In this document: positions 20,621-30,440 of the stretch, one piece after another | How the letters are laid out: each line of letters starts with the position of its first letter | How positions within the stretch are numbered: the first letter of the stretch is position 1 | Source of the DNA: Rhodococcus sp. PAMC28707 | GTDB taxonomy: Bacteria; Actinomycetota; Actinomycetes; Mycobacteriales; Mycobacteriaceae | Length of the DNA stretch: 64,000 nt | Direction: 5' to 3' | Assembly (NCBI RefSeq): GCF_004795915.1 | Contig: NZ_CP039253.1 | Location: forward strand, 372,001 to 436,000 | Position numbers and translations under genes: made by a program | Notes under the pieces: model-generated | The model's input: only the letters and a program-made list of their open reading frames with translations | The model's database searches: none | Told to the model about the DNA's origin: nothing

Positions 20621-21925
20621 TCAACGTACGAGTGACTTGACCGAGGCCGGTAGTTGACGAACGCTCTTGTACGGTCCGACGACAGCCGCCCCGAACGGCC
20701 GGGACAGGAGCACCCGGGCAACCTCGCGTACCTCGTCGTTGGTGACCTGATCGATCCGTGCGAGTGTGTCGGTGATGTCGTGATGGTTACCGTAGTTGAG
20801 TTCGCTACGTCCGATACGGTTCATTCGCGATCCAGAATCTTCCAGTCCGAGAACCAAACCGCCGCGCAGAGAGCCTTTCGCCCTGGCGCACTCGTCGTCA
20901 CTGATTCCGTCGGAGGCAACGCTTGCGAGCACTTCACGCACAACCGTCGTCACTTCCGCAAGATTCTCCGGTTGGCATCCCGCGTATACCGAGAACGCGC
21001 CCGAGTCCGCAAAGGTATCGACCGAGGAGTACACTGAATACGCCAACCCTCGTTCCTCACGAATCTCCTGAAACAGTCGCGAGGACAAACCGCCGCCCAC
21101 AGCGGTATTCAGGACCGACAGTGCCCACCGATGACCCTCGTGTCGACCGAATGCACGAACTCCGAGAGACAGGTGCGCTTGCTCACTGTCGCGAGCGATG
21201 AACCTCAGTTCGGGCCGAGTGCGCAAGCGCATTCCGCCTTCACGCCGGGGCACCGAGGTGACTCCCGACTCGAGGTGCCCGGCGAATGCGCGCTTGGCCA
21301 TAGCCACGGTCCGGCGATGATCGACATTTCCCGCCACCGCAACGACCATGCGCTCAGGTGTGTAACGACGTGTATGGAACGACCGCAGCTGAGATCGAGT
21401 CATCGCCTCGATCGACTCCACGGTTCCGATCACCGGTCGCCCGACGGGATGATCGCCGAACATTGCCTCGAGGAACAGATCACCCAGCAGGTCTTCGGGA
21501 TCGTCGTCGCGCATCGATATCTCCTCGAGCACCACTTGACGCTCGACATCGACATCGGCTGTGCGACAACGCCCCCGCAGGACCACGTCGCTGACCAAGT
21601 CGATGGCCATGCCGAGGTCCTCGTCGAGCACGTGCGCATAGAAGCACGTACTTTCCTTCGAAGTGAACGCGTTGAGTTCGCCACCCACGCCATCCATCAC
21701 TTGAGCGATCTCCAGTGCTGATCGTGTGGGCGTCGACTTGAACAACAGGTGTTCGAGAAAGTGGGCTGCACCGGCAACGCTGGGCTGTTCGTCGCGCGAA
21801 CCGACACCGACCCAGACACCGACGGACGCCGAACGCACGCCGGGAACGAATTCGGTGACGACGCGAAGACCACCGGGCAGCGTTGTGCGCCGAACGCCCT
21901 GCGACTGCTCGGTGTGATCCGAAAC
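20621..21925 (-). CDS. pepR: M16 zinc peptidase (PepR-like), start codon not identifiable
   Basis: Insulinase-type peptidase, orthologous by order and sequence recall to Rv2782c. The zinc motif HFLEH lies in AGAAHFLEHLLFKST, with the third ligand region ELNAFTSKESTCFYAHV. The C-terminal half has SRLFQEIREERGLAYSVYS. About 434 residues are supported. The oddity is the start: the conserved coding begins near RRTTLPGGLRVVTEF, yet no ATG, GTG or TTG occurs in frame between the pnp stop and residue Arg-Arg. The nearest are a CTG at 21982 (overlapping pnp), a GTG at 21838 that would delete the first strand, and a non-standard GTT at 21925 used here only as the limit. Downstream of pnp, probably co-transcribed. 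Confidence 0.85.
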   Translation of the reverse strand, partial: VSDHTEQSQGVRRTTLPGGLRVVTEFVPGVRSASVGVWVGVGSRDEQPSVAGAAHFLEHLLFKSTPTRSALEIAQVMDGVGGELNAFTSKESTCFYAHVLDEDLGMAIDLVSDVVLRGRCRTADVDVERQVVLEEISMRDDDPEDLLGDLFLEAMFGDHPVGRPVIGTVESIEAMTRSQLRSFHTRRYTPERMVVAVAGNVDHRRTVAMAKRAFAGHLESGVTSVPRREGGMRLRTRPELRFIARDSEQAHLSLGVRAFGRHEGHRWALSVLNTAVGGGLSSRLFQEIREERGLAYSVYSSVDTFADSGAFSVYAGCQPENLAEVTTVVREVLASVASDGISDDECARAKGSLRGGLVLGLEDSGSRMNRIGRSELNYGNHHDITDTLARIDQVTNDEVREVARVLLSRPFGAAVVGPYKSVRQLPASVKSLVR

Positions 21926-21927
21926 GG

Positions 21928-21962
21928 CCGAACGGTACGTCCCGAGGGGACGTACCGTTCGG
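21928..21962 (-). terminator. Perfect 16-bp inverted repeat after pnp
   Basis: The arms ccgaacggtacgtccc (21928-21943) and gggacgtaccgttcgg (21947-21962) pair perfectly around a 3-base loop. The hairpin starts 13 bases after the pnp stop and lies exactly where the start of the downstream peptidase is expected. There is no U tract on the minus strand (the sequence continues gccgtttcgg). It may be a terminator or attenuator, an mRNA 3'-end stabiliser, or a dispersed palindromic repeat. Confidence 0.55.
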
Positions 21963-21974
21963 TCCTGAGTCTTC

Positions 21975-24227
<2,253 letters not shown>

Positions 24228-24581
24228 TCTTTTCTTCTCGTCCTCTCGTCTTTGCCGTGCCTACTGAACCTTCTGTCGGTTCCTAGGGAACCTCGTGTTC
24301 CTTCGACTCCGACAGCGGTGCGAGCGGAGGCGGCCATCGATCGAAGCCGGCCGGACACTTGCCCGACAAGCCACTACCGAAGACCGACGCCACGTCGTCT
24401 CAGTCACACACGGCGGTATGCGAATACCCATGCACTCGCAGTGTTGCTGGTCTATCTGCACTTCGGGTCGTACAACTTCGGGTCATACACAGATAGCCAA
24501 CGAGGACAGTCTAAGCACTGCCTCGTTGGCTTCTGCACTATTGCGGTGACCGCGCACTCGAGCGGGCACGTCGACGTCGAA
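24228..24581. other. rpsO-pnp intergenic region, 354 bases, no gene seen
   Basis: I find no convincing gene here. On the rpsO side it contains the strong hairpin listed separately (24495-24531). In the middle is a direct repeat, acttcgggtc at 24460-24469 and 24475-24484, with a 15-base period. Near pnp there is a small palindrome, ggttcc-tag-ggaacc (24278-24292). In other bacteria this spacer holds the pnp promoter and RNase III/PNPase autoregulatory stem-loops, so these are candidates for such a leader. Confidence 0.5.
24495..24531 (-). terminator. Hairpin downstream of rpsO
   Basis: agccaacgagg (24495-24505) pairs perfectly with cctcgttggct (24521-24531), and the loop can extend by cagt/actg around ctaagc with one bulged base. 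It lies about 50 bases after the rpsO stop on the minus strand. A factor-independent terminator or a processing site between rpsO and pnp is likely; there is no U tract. Confidence 0.55.
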
Positions 24582-24851
24582 CTAGCGACGCAGACCCAAA
24601 CGCTCGATCAGCGAGCGGTAACGGGTGACGTCCACCTTGGCGATGTACTTGAGCAGGCGACGACGACGTCCGACCAGCAGCAACAGGCCGCGGCGGGAGT
24701 GGTGGTCATGCTTGTGCATCTTCAGGTGCTCGGTGAGATCGACGATGCGCTTGGTGAGCATCGCGACCTGAGCCTCGGGTGAACCCGTATCGGTCGGGTG
24801 CAAGCCGTACTCGCCGAGAACGGTCTTCTTCTGTTCGGTGGTCAATGCCAC
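24582..24851 (-). CDS. rpsO: 30S ribosomal protein S15
   Basis: S15 binds 16S rRNA in the central domain of the 30S subunit. The 89-residue protein is full length and shows [42 protein letters not shown] and the conserved [22 protein letters not shown], ending LIERLGLRR. The start is GTG 24851 with an AGGAG ribosome site. It is followed by a hairpin and then pnp. Confidence 0.98.
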   Translation of the reverse strand: MALTTEQKKTVLGEYGLHPTDTGSPEAQVAMLTKRIVDLTEHLKMHKHDHHSRRGLLLLVGRRRRLLKYIAKVDVTRYRSLIERLGLRR

Positions 24852-24966
24852 TGGTACTACTCCTGATCACTGACGTCCGCGTGAAAGGGAATTCGAGTGA
24901 TCTCGCATGCGAGATACCGAATCGGGTGCAGCCACCACGGACCGCAGCATGCACCAACATAGAAGA

Positions 24967-25938
24967 CTACCAGGACTGTAGTTGCGACAGAATCGAGCGG
25001 GCTCGATCGGAGTCTCGTCCCATTTCCGCGATCAAGTCGTCGACCGAATCGAACTTCTCCATCCCTCGGAGTCTTTCGACGAAATCCACTGCCACATGTT
25101 GGCCGTACAGGTCCGCGTTGCTGTCGAGAACGAATGCTTCCACGGTGCGCGTTCGCCCCGAGAACGTGGGGTTGGTCCCGACGGACACTGCTGCCGGTTG
25201 TCGTTTGCCCGGCGTCACGGTCCCGATCATCGCGCCAGGACCGAGGACGGTGAACCAGGCTGCGTACACGCCGTCGGCGGGAATCGCCGAATGCATGGGG
25301 GGCGCCACGTTCGCGGTCGGGTAGCCCAGCTGGCGACCTCTGCCGTCGCCGTGCACGACGACGCCTTCCACCCGATGCGAACGACCGAGTGCCAGCGCAG
25401 CCGCAGCGACGTCGCCGGCATCGACGCACGAGCGAATGTAGGTGGACGAGAACGTGACCGCATGCTCCGCGAGAAGGCTGACGCCGTCGACCGCGAATCC
25501 GAATCGCTCGCCGACTGCACGAAGCAGATCCACATTGCCCAACGCCTTCTTACCGAACGTGAAGTTGTCCCCCACGACCACCTCGGCGACGTGTAGTCGC
25601 TCGACCAGAATCTCGTGGACGTAGCGCTCCGGGGTGAGCTTCATCAGCTCGGGCGTGAACGGCATGACGAAAAACACGTCGACGCCGAGTTCCTCGGCAA
25701 GCTCGGCCCGCCGGGTCAGCGTCGTCAGTTGCGCCGGATGTGTTCCTGGCCGGACCACTTCCATGGGGTGCGGATCGAATGTCATGAGCACACTGGGGAT
25801 CCCGCGTTCCCTCGCAGACTTCACCGCGCGGCTGATCAGTTGCGCGTGCCCCCTGTGCACGCCGTCGAAAACACCGATCGTGAGAACACAACGGCCCCAG
25901 TCGGCAGGTACATCGTCGAGACCTCGCCATCTCTGCAC
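24967..25938 (-). CDS. ribF: Bifunctional riboflavin kinase / FAD synthetase
   Basis: RibF makes FMN and FAD from riboflavin. The N-terminal nucleotidyltransferase domain has GVFDGVHRGHAQLI and later FSSTYIRSCVDAGDV; the C-terminal kinase domain has GRGRQLGYPTANV, DGVYAAWF, VGTNPTFSG and LYGQHVAVDFVERLRG. GTG 25938 begins VQRWRGLDDV, which fits the family N-terminus (323 residues). GTG 25974 would add 12 residues and has a slightly better ribosome site (CGAAAG), so the start is uncertain. It sits next to rpsO, and truB lies beyond the inserted Mn transporter genes. Confidence 0.95.
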   Translation of the reverse strand: MQRWRGLDDVPADWGRCVLTIGVFDGVHRGHAQLISRAVKSARERGIPSVLMTFDPHPMEVVRPGTHPAQLTTLTRRAELAEELGVDVFFVMPFTPELMKLTPERYVHEILVERLHVAEVVVGDNFTFGKKALGNVDLLRAVGERFGFAVDGVSLLAEHAVTFSSTYIRSCVDAGDVAAAALALGRSHRVEGVVVHGDGRGRQLGYPTANVAPPMHSAIPADGVYAAWFTVLGPGAMIGTVTPGKRQPAAVSVGTNPTFSGRTRTVEAFVLDSNADLYGQHVAVDFVERLRGMEKFDSVDDLIAEMGRDSDRARSILSQLQSW

Positions 25939-26035
25939 GAGGGGAAGCCTACGGCCCCCCGAGTTCGGGGTCACTTTCGGATCGGTGTGTCGCTCGACTC
26001 AGGTCTAGACAAACATCTCCGCGTTCTGTCAATGT

Positions 26036-26049
26036 TTCGGTGTGCCGAA
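26036..26049 (+). promoter_or_regulatory. Candidate operator upstream of the Mn transporter operon
   Basis: ttcgg-tgtg-ccgaa (26036-26049) is an inverted repeat 31 bases before the ATG of the solute-binding protein, and an 8-base palindrome gtctagac lies about 30 bases further upstream. DtxR/MntR proteins bind short inverted repeats at such positions. I cannot match either to a known MntR box, so this is a proposal from position and symmetry only. Confidence 0.3.
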
Positions 26050-26080
26050 CTTAATTCTTCGACAGGAAAGATTTTCGACG

Positions 26081-27007
26081 ATGTCCGCATTGAGCCTTGT
26101 CACAGCCGCTGTCTTGTCGGTCGGCGTGCTCGCAGGATGCGCTAGAACTGTCGCCGGCGAGAACACAGCCATCACCGAGGACCCCAGACCGTTGGTCCTC
26201 ACGACATTCACCGTTCTCGCCGACATGGCACGCAACGTGGCAGGTGAGCATCTCCTCGTCGAGTCGATCACCAAGGTGGGCGCAGAAATTCACGGTTACG
26301 AACCGACGCCCGGCGATCTTCGTACCGCCGAACAAGCCGAACTGATCCTCGATAACGGGCTGGGACTCGAATCATGGTTCGAGAAGTTCGTCGAGCGCGT
26401 TTCCGCCCCACATGCAGTGGTGAGCGACGGCGTGGAACCTGTCTATATCCGTGCCGATGCGTATGCGGGGAAATCCAATCCACACGCGTGGATGTCACCG
26501 AAGGTCGCCGAGGTCTACGTCGACAACATCGCGTCCGCATTCGAAGATCTCGATCCACTGCACGCCGAGGACTATCGCGCGAACGCCGAGTCCTACAAGG
26601 CTCAGCTTCGAGAGGTCGGCGACCGACTCCGCGCCGACCTCGACACACTGCCCCCCAACGAACGCGCAGTGGTCTCATGCGAGGGTGCATTCAGCTACCT
26701 CGCACGCGACTTCGACCTCCAAGAGGCATATCTATGGCCGGTCAACGCCGAACAGGAGGGCACCCCGAAGCAGGTCGTCTCCACCATCGACTTCGTTCGA
26801 GACAACGACGTACCGGCGGTGTTCTGCGAATCGACGGTGTCCGACAAAGCTCAGCGACAGGTCGCCGAGGACACCGGTGCGCGCTTCGGCGGCACCCTCT
26901 TCGTCGATTCGCTGAGCGAGGAGGGCGGACCCGTTCCCACATATCTGGACCTACTGACCTACGACGCCCGCACCATCACCGATGCGTTATTGGGGACACG
27001 ACGATGA
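26081..27007 (+). CDS. Manganese/zinc ABC transporter, solute-binding lipoprotein (cluster A-I)
   Basis: Extracytoplasmic metal-binding lipoprotein (308 residues). The signal peptide MSALSLVTAAVLSVGVL ends in lipobox LAGC. The four metal-ligand regions of the PsaA/MntC/TroA type are visible: His in EIHGYEPTPGD, His in NPHAWMSPK, Glu in VVSCEGAFSYLARDF and Asp in LFVDSLSEEGGPVPTYLD. The two-His, Glu, Asp set with no long His-rich loop favours Mn(II) over Zn(II). ATG 26081 follows GACAGGAAAG; GTG 26042 would add residues before the signal peptide. First gene of a three-gene transporter operon; it overlaps the ATPase gene. Confidence 0.92.
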   Translation: MSALSLVTAAVLSVGVLAGCARTVAGENTAITEDPRPLVLTTFTVLADMARNVAGEHLLVESITKVGAEIHGYEPTPGDLRTAEQAELILDNGLGLESWFEKFVERVSAPHAVVSDGVEPVYIRADAYAGKSNPHAWMSPKVAEVYVDNIASAFEDLDPLHAEDYRANAESYKAQLREVGDRLRADLDTLPPNERAVVSCEGAFSYLARDFDLQEAYLWPVNAEQEGTPKQVVSTIDFVRDNDVPAVFCESTVSDKAQRQVAEDTGARFGGTLFVDSLSEEGGPVPTYLDLLTYDARTITDALLGTRR

Positions 27008-27768
27008 ACGCGAAGCCTGCCGCACTGACAGTCACCGGGGTCGGCGTCCGATATCGAGACATCACTGCACTGGTCGACGCCTCGTTGACGCTCGAGGCCG
27101 GTCGCGTCTGCGGCCTCGTGGGGATGAACGGGTCGGGAAAGTCGACACTGTTCAAAGCCATCATGGGTGTAGTTCGACCGGACGCCGGCACCATCTCCAT
27201 CTTCGGCGGAGCCCCTGCCGATGCACGCAAGGCGGGCACGGTCAGCTACGTGCCGCAGAGCGAGACAGTGGACTGGTCCTTCCCGATCAGCGTCCGCGAC
27301 GTCGTCATGATGGGCCGCTACGGTAAACAGAACTGGATGCGAAGCCCACGCAGACGCGATCGCTCGGCGGTGGAGAACGCAATCGATCGAGTCGACCTGA
27401 CCGAGCTCGCCGACCGCCAGATCGGACAGCTGTCGGGTGGCCAGCGCAAGCGGGCATTCGTTGCCAGAGCCATCGCTCAGGAAGCCTCGCTACTGCTCCT
27501 CGACGAGCCTTTCGCCGGGGTCGACAAGCGAACCGAAGCCACGATCACCAGATTGCTGCGTGAGCTCACCGCGGCAGGCGCTTCGGTACTCGTGTCAACG
27601 CACGATCTCCACGCGCTGCCGGACCTGTGCGACGAGGCGGTCCTGCTGCAGCAACGAGTGTTGATGCACGGAAAACCGGAGGAGGTATTGAAACCGGAGA
27701 ACCTCGCATTGGCCTTCGGTGTCGATCCACTTTCACGCACGACCTCCCGCACGTCGGAAGTGAGCTGA
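27004..27768 (+). CDS. Manganese ABC transporter, ATP-binding protein
   Basis: The ATPase of the metal importer (254 residues). Walker A is GMNGSGKST (about residues 40-48), the signature motif is QLSGGQRKRA, Walker B is SLLLLDEPFAGVD and the switch His is in VSTHDLHAL. The segment YVPQSETVDWSFPISVRDVV is typical of MntB/ZnuC-type subunits. Start ATG 27004 overlaps the stop of the binding-protein gene by four bases, and the permease starts two bases after its own stop. Confidence 0.93.
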   Translation: MNAKPAALTVTGVGVRYRDITALVDASLTLEAGRVCGLVGMNGSGKSTLFKAIMGVVRPDAGTISIFGGAPADARKAGTVSYVPQSETVDWSFPISVRDVVMMGRYGKQNWMRSPRRRDRSAVENAIDRVDLTELADRQIGQLSGGQRKRAFVARAIAQEASLLLLDEPFAGVDKRTEATITRLLRELTAAGASVLVSTHDLHALPDLCDEAVLLQQRVLMHGKPEEVLKPENLALAFGVDPLSRTTSRTSEVS

Positions 27769-27770
27769 CC

Positions 27771-28649
27771 ATGGACCTCGTCGACTTCTTCGTCGAACCT
27801 TTGCAGTACACATTCATGCAACGCGCCATGCTCGTGACGGTCACCGCGTCCATCGTCTGTGCCGTACTCAGTTGCTGGTTGGTGCTCATCGGCTGGTCGT
27901 TGATGGGCGACGCGGTCTCGCACGCGGTACTGCCCGGCGTCGCGCTCTCGTATCTGCTCGGCGCCCCCTTCGCGATCGGGGCACTGTTGTTCGCGCTCGT
28001 CGCCGTCGGCGCTATCGGGCTCGTCCGCAACACCACTCTGGTCAAGGAGGACGCGGCCATCGGCGTCGTCTTCACGACATTGTTCGCGCTCGGAGTCGTG
28101 CTGATCTCGAAGTTCCCGAGCCAGATCGACCTGAACCACATCCTCTTCGGCAATCTCCTCGGAGTATCGCAATCGGACATGCTGCAAGTGTTCATCCTCG
28201 GCGGTCTCGCGCTGCTGGTGATGGTCCTCAAGCGTCGCGACTTCACGCTGTTCGCCTTCGATCGGACGCAAGCGCGTGCGGTAGGTATCTCGCCCACGGT
28301 CATCTCGGCGACGATGCTGACGTTGCTCGCGTTGACGACGGTGGTCGCACTCCAAGCGGTCGGCGTCATTCTCGTCGTCGCGATGCTGATCACGCCAGGG
28401 GCAACGGCCTATCTGTTGACCAATCGTTTCCGGCGGATGCTCGTTCTCGCCCCGAGCATCGCCGTCGGCTGCGCGATAGTCGGCATCTATGTGAGCTTCT
28501 ATCTCGATGTGTCCTCGGGCGGCACGGTCGTGTTGTCGCAGGGATTCGTGTTCATCCTCGCCTATCTGTTCAGCCCGTCGCAGGGGTTGATCACCCGCTA
28601 TTTCCGACGCTCCGACGACGTGGCGGCGACTCAACCGGCGGGAAGCTAA
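27771..28649 (+). CDS. Manganese ABC transporter, permease
   Basis: The membrane component of the importer (ABC-3 family, 292 residues) with about eight helices. Characteristic segments are LIGWSLMGDAVSHAVLPGVALSYL (early helix and loop), TTLFALGVVLISKF, the coupling region DRTQARAVGISP and VGVILVVAMLITPGATAYLLT. One permease gene is present, so it presumably acts as a homodimer. The mntR gene starts ten bases after it, placing regulator and transporter in one unit. Confidence 0.93.
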   Translation: MDLVDFFVEPLQYTFMQRAMLVTVTASIVCAVLSCWLVLIGWSLMGDAVSHAVLPGVALSYLLGAPFAIGALLFALVAVGAIGLVRNTTLVKEDAAIGVVFTTLFALGVVLISKFPSQIDLNHILFGNLLGVSQSDMLQVFILGGLALLVMVLKRRDFTLFAFDRTQARAVGISPTVISATMLTLLALTTVVALQAVGVILVVAMLITPGATAYLLTNRFRRMLVLAPSIAVGCAIVGIYVSFYLDVSSGGTVVLSQGFVFILAYLFSPSQGLITRYFRRSDDVAATQPAGS

Positions 28650-28659
28650 GCTTTGTCGC

Positions 28660-29475
28660 GTGGTGGAGCAAACGGTCAGCCCGAACACCGGCGGCAAAAA
28701 CACTGCAGGTAACAAGAACACTGCAGGTAACAAAAACACTGCAGGTAGTAAGAACACTGCGGGTAACAAGTCTGCAGCAGACAACCTCGCGGAGGAATTG
28801 CAGCTGTCGGCTGTCGCGCAGGACTATCTCAAAGTGATCTGGACCGCCGGCGAGTGGACCGAAGACGCCGTCAGTACCAAGATGCTGTCCGAACGCATCG
28901 GCGTCTCCGCCTCGACGGTGTCCGAGGCGATCCGCAAGCTGGCCGATCAAGGCATGGTCGACCACGCTCGTTACGGGGCTATCTCTCTCACCCCTAGGGG
29001 ACGCACCGCGGCGATTGCGATGGTTCGACGTCACCGACTGATCGAAACCTATCTCGTGCAAGAACTCGGCTACGGCTGGGACGAAGTACACGACGAGGCA
29101 GAAATACTCGAACATGCGGTCTCGGACCTGATGATGTCGCGAATAGACGCGAAACTCGGCTTCCCCGAACGTGATCCACACGGCGACCCGATTCCGTCGG
29201 TGGACGGCGAAATAGCGTCACCCGAAGCCACCCGACTGAGCGACTACGCCGACGGCCAACGCGGGCTGGTCGCCCGGATTTCAGATGCCGATCCGGCGAT
29301 GTTGCGCTACTTCGACTCGGTGGGCATCACGCTCGATCTGCCGATCGCCGTCCGCGAACGACGCGACTATGCAGGAACGGTGGAAATCGAATTGGACCAT
29401 CACGGTGCCGACAAGGGCGTCATCGATCTCGGTCAACGCGCAGCCGAAGCGATCTGGATGGTCCCGACCCGCTAG
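28660..29475 (+). CDS. mntR: Manganese-responsive DtxR-family repressor MntR (SirR-like)
   Basis: A 271-residue DtxR-family regulator with a winged HTH (STKMLSERIGVSASTVSEAI, about residues 72-91), a dimer/metal domain and a C-terminal SH3/FeoA-like domain (ADPAMLRYFDSVGITLD onward). The metal site reads as Mn type: D55 in QDYL aligns with MntR Asp8, and E148-E151-H152 (EAEILEH) replace the Cys-x-x-Glu-His of iron sensors, with H125 in RRHRL. It matches the recalled Rv2788 (SirR/MntR), which also lies beside ribF. Unusually, about 45 residues precede the HTH domain, including four KNTAGN repeats. Starts GTG 28660 or 28663. Ends overlapping the convergent truB. Confidence 0.92.
   Translation: MVEQTVSPNTGGKNTAGNKNTAGNKNTAGSKNTAGNKSAADNLAEELQLSAVAQDYLKVIWTAGEWTEDAVSTKMLSERIGVSASTVSEAIRKLADQGMVDHARYGAISLTPRGRTAAIAMVRRHRLIETYLVQELGYGWDEVHDEAEILEHAVSDLMMSRIDAKLGFPERDPHGDPIPSVDGEIASPEATRLSDYADGQRGLVARISDADPAMLRYFDSVGITLDLPIAVRERRDYAGTVEIELDHHGADKGVIDLGQRAAEAIWMVPTR
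28696..28767 (+). repeat. Four 18-base tandem repeats inside mntR
   Basis: Four in-frame units, 28696-28713, 28714-28731, 28732-28749 and 28750-28767, each encode K-N-T-A-G-N (Ser in unit 3). They differ only at third positions and one codon, which indicates recent expansion. The copy number is likely to vary between strains. Confidence 0.9.
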
Positions 29476-30398
29476 TGACCGCGCAAGGTTGCCGGGCGAA
29501 CGACCAGCACCGAGCTTGCGCGCTTACCTTTTTCTTGCAGCAGGGCGATGGTGTGCCCCGATGGGTCGATCGCTGCATACACGCCATCGATCCCCACCGG
29601 ATCCAACCATCTGCCCTGGCTGACCGATTCCGCTTCTTCGGCGTCGAGCTGCCGGTGCGGAAAAGCTGTGCGCGCGGCCTCATCGATGTCGAGGCTGACT
29701 CCAGGGTCCTCCGCGAGCTCCTCGAGCGTGCGGGCATGCTCCAGAGTGAACGGTCCCACTCGCGTGCGCCGCAGCACGGTCAGGTGGCCGCCGACACCGA
29801 GAGCGGCACCGAGGTCGCGAGCGAGCGCGCGAATGTAGGTTCCCGAAGAGCATTCGACGTCGACGTCGAGATCGACGAAACCGGTATCGGAGACATCTCG
29901 TCGGGCAAGTAAGTCGAATTTCGTCACGCTGACCTTTCGAGCCGGCAGGGTGAACTCCTCACCTGCACGTATCAGCTTGTGGGCGCGTTGCCCGTCTACC
30001 TTGATCGCACTGACGCTCGCCGGAATCTGCTCGATGTCCCCGGACAGAAGAGCGATCTGCTCTCGAAGCGCCGAATCGCTCACCGAGTGCGCCGACGCAT
30101 CCGCGATGGTCTCACCCTCGGCATCGTCGGTGGTGGTACTGCGCCCGAGTCGGATCGTTGCCGTGTAGGCCTTGGTTGTCAACGCGAGAAGCCCCAGCAT
30201 CTTCGTGGCGCGTTCGATCCCGAGGACGAGCACACCAGTGGCCATCGGGTCGAGCGTGCCCGCGTGCCCCACCTTCCGAGTGTGCAGAAGTTTGCGACAG
30301 GAGGCGACGACGTCATGGCTGGTGACCCCTGGCCCCTTGTCCACGATCAACAACCCGGCACCGACGAGACCGGAGGACAGCTTTCCGCGTGAAGACAC
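29472..30398 (-). CDS. truB: tRNA pseudouridine(55) synthase
   Basis: TruB converts U55 of the tRNA T-loop to pseudouridine. The 308-residue protein has GLLIVDKGPGVTSHDVV and the catalytic Asp in KVGHAGTLDPMATGVLVLG, then GRSTTTDDAEGE and the later SGTYIRALARDLG. Start GTG 30398. The C-terminal part (RWLDPVGIDGVYAAID) is the usual PUA-like end. It overlaps the convergent mntR gene by four bases, so the two stop regions are shared. Confidence 0.95.
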   Translation of the reverse strand: MSSRGKLSSGLVGAGLLIVDKGPGVTSHDVVASCRKLLHTRKVGHAGTLDPMATGVLVLGIERATKMLGLLALTTKAYTATIRLGRSTTTDDAEGETIADASAHSVSDSALREQIALLSGDIEQIPASVSAIKVDGQRAHKLIRAGEEFTLPARKVSVTKFDLLARRDVSDTGFVDLDVDVECSSGTYIRALARDLGAALGVGGHLTVLRRTRVGPFTLEHARTLEELAEDPGVSLDIDEAARTAFPHRQLDAEEAESVSQGRWLDPVGIDGVYAAIDPSGHTIALLQEKGKRASSVLVVRPATLRGH

Positions 30399-30440
30399 GA
30401 GAGTTCATTGTGCCAGGCGGCTTCTGCGGCGGGTGGATCG

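Noticed and set aside
28696-28767. Short tandem repeats that could suggest a CRISPR array
   Set aside because: The units are contiguous with no spacers, they keep the reading frame of mntR, and no cas gene is present.
27477-28784. A 435-codon minus-strand frame with repeats (FLLPAV) opposite the Mn permease and mntR
   Set aside because: The repeats are the complement of the mntR 18-base units. The rest is acidic/basic filler opposite two clear genes.
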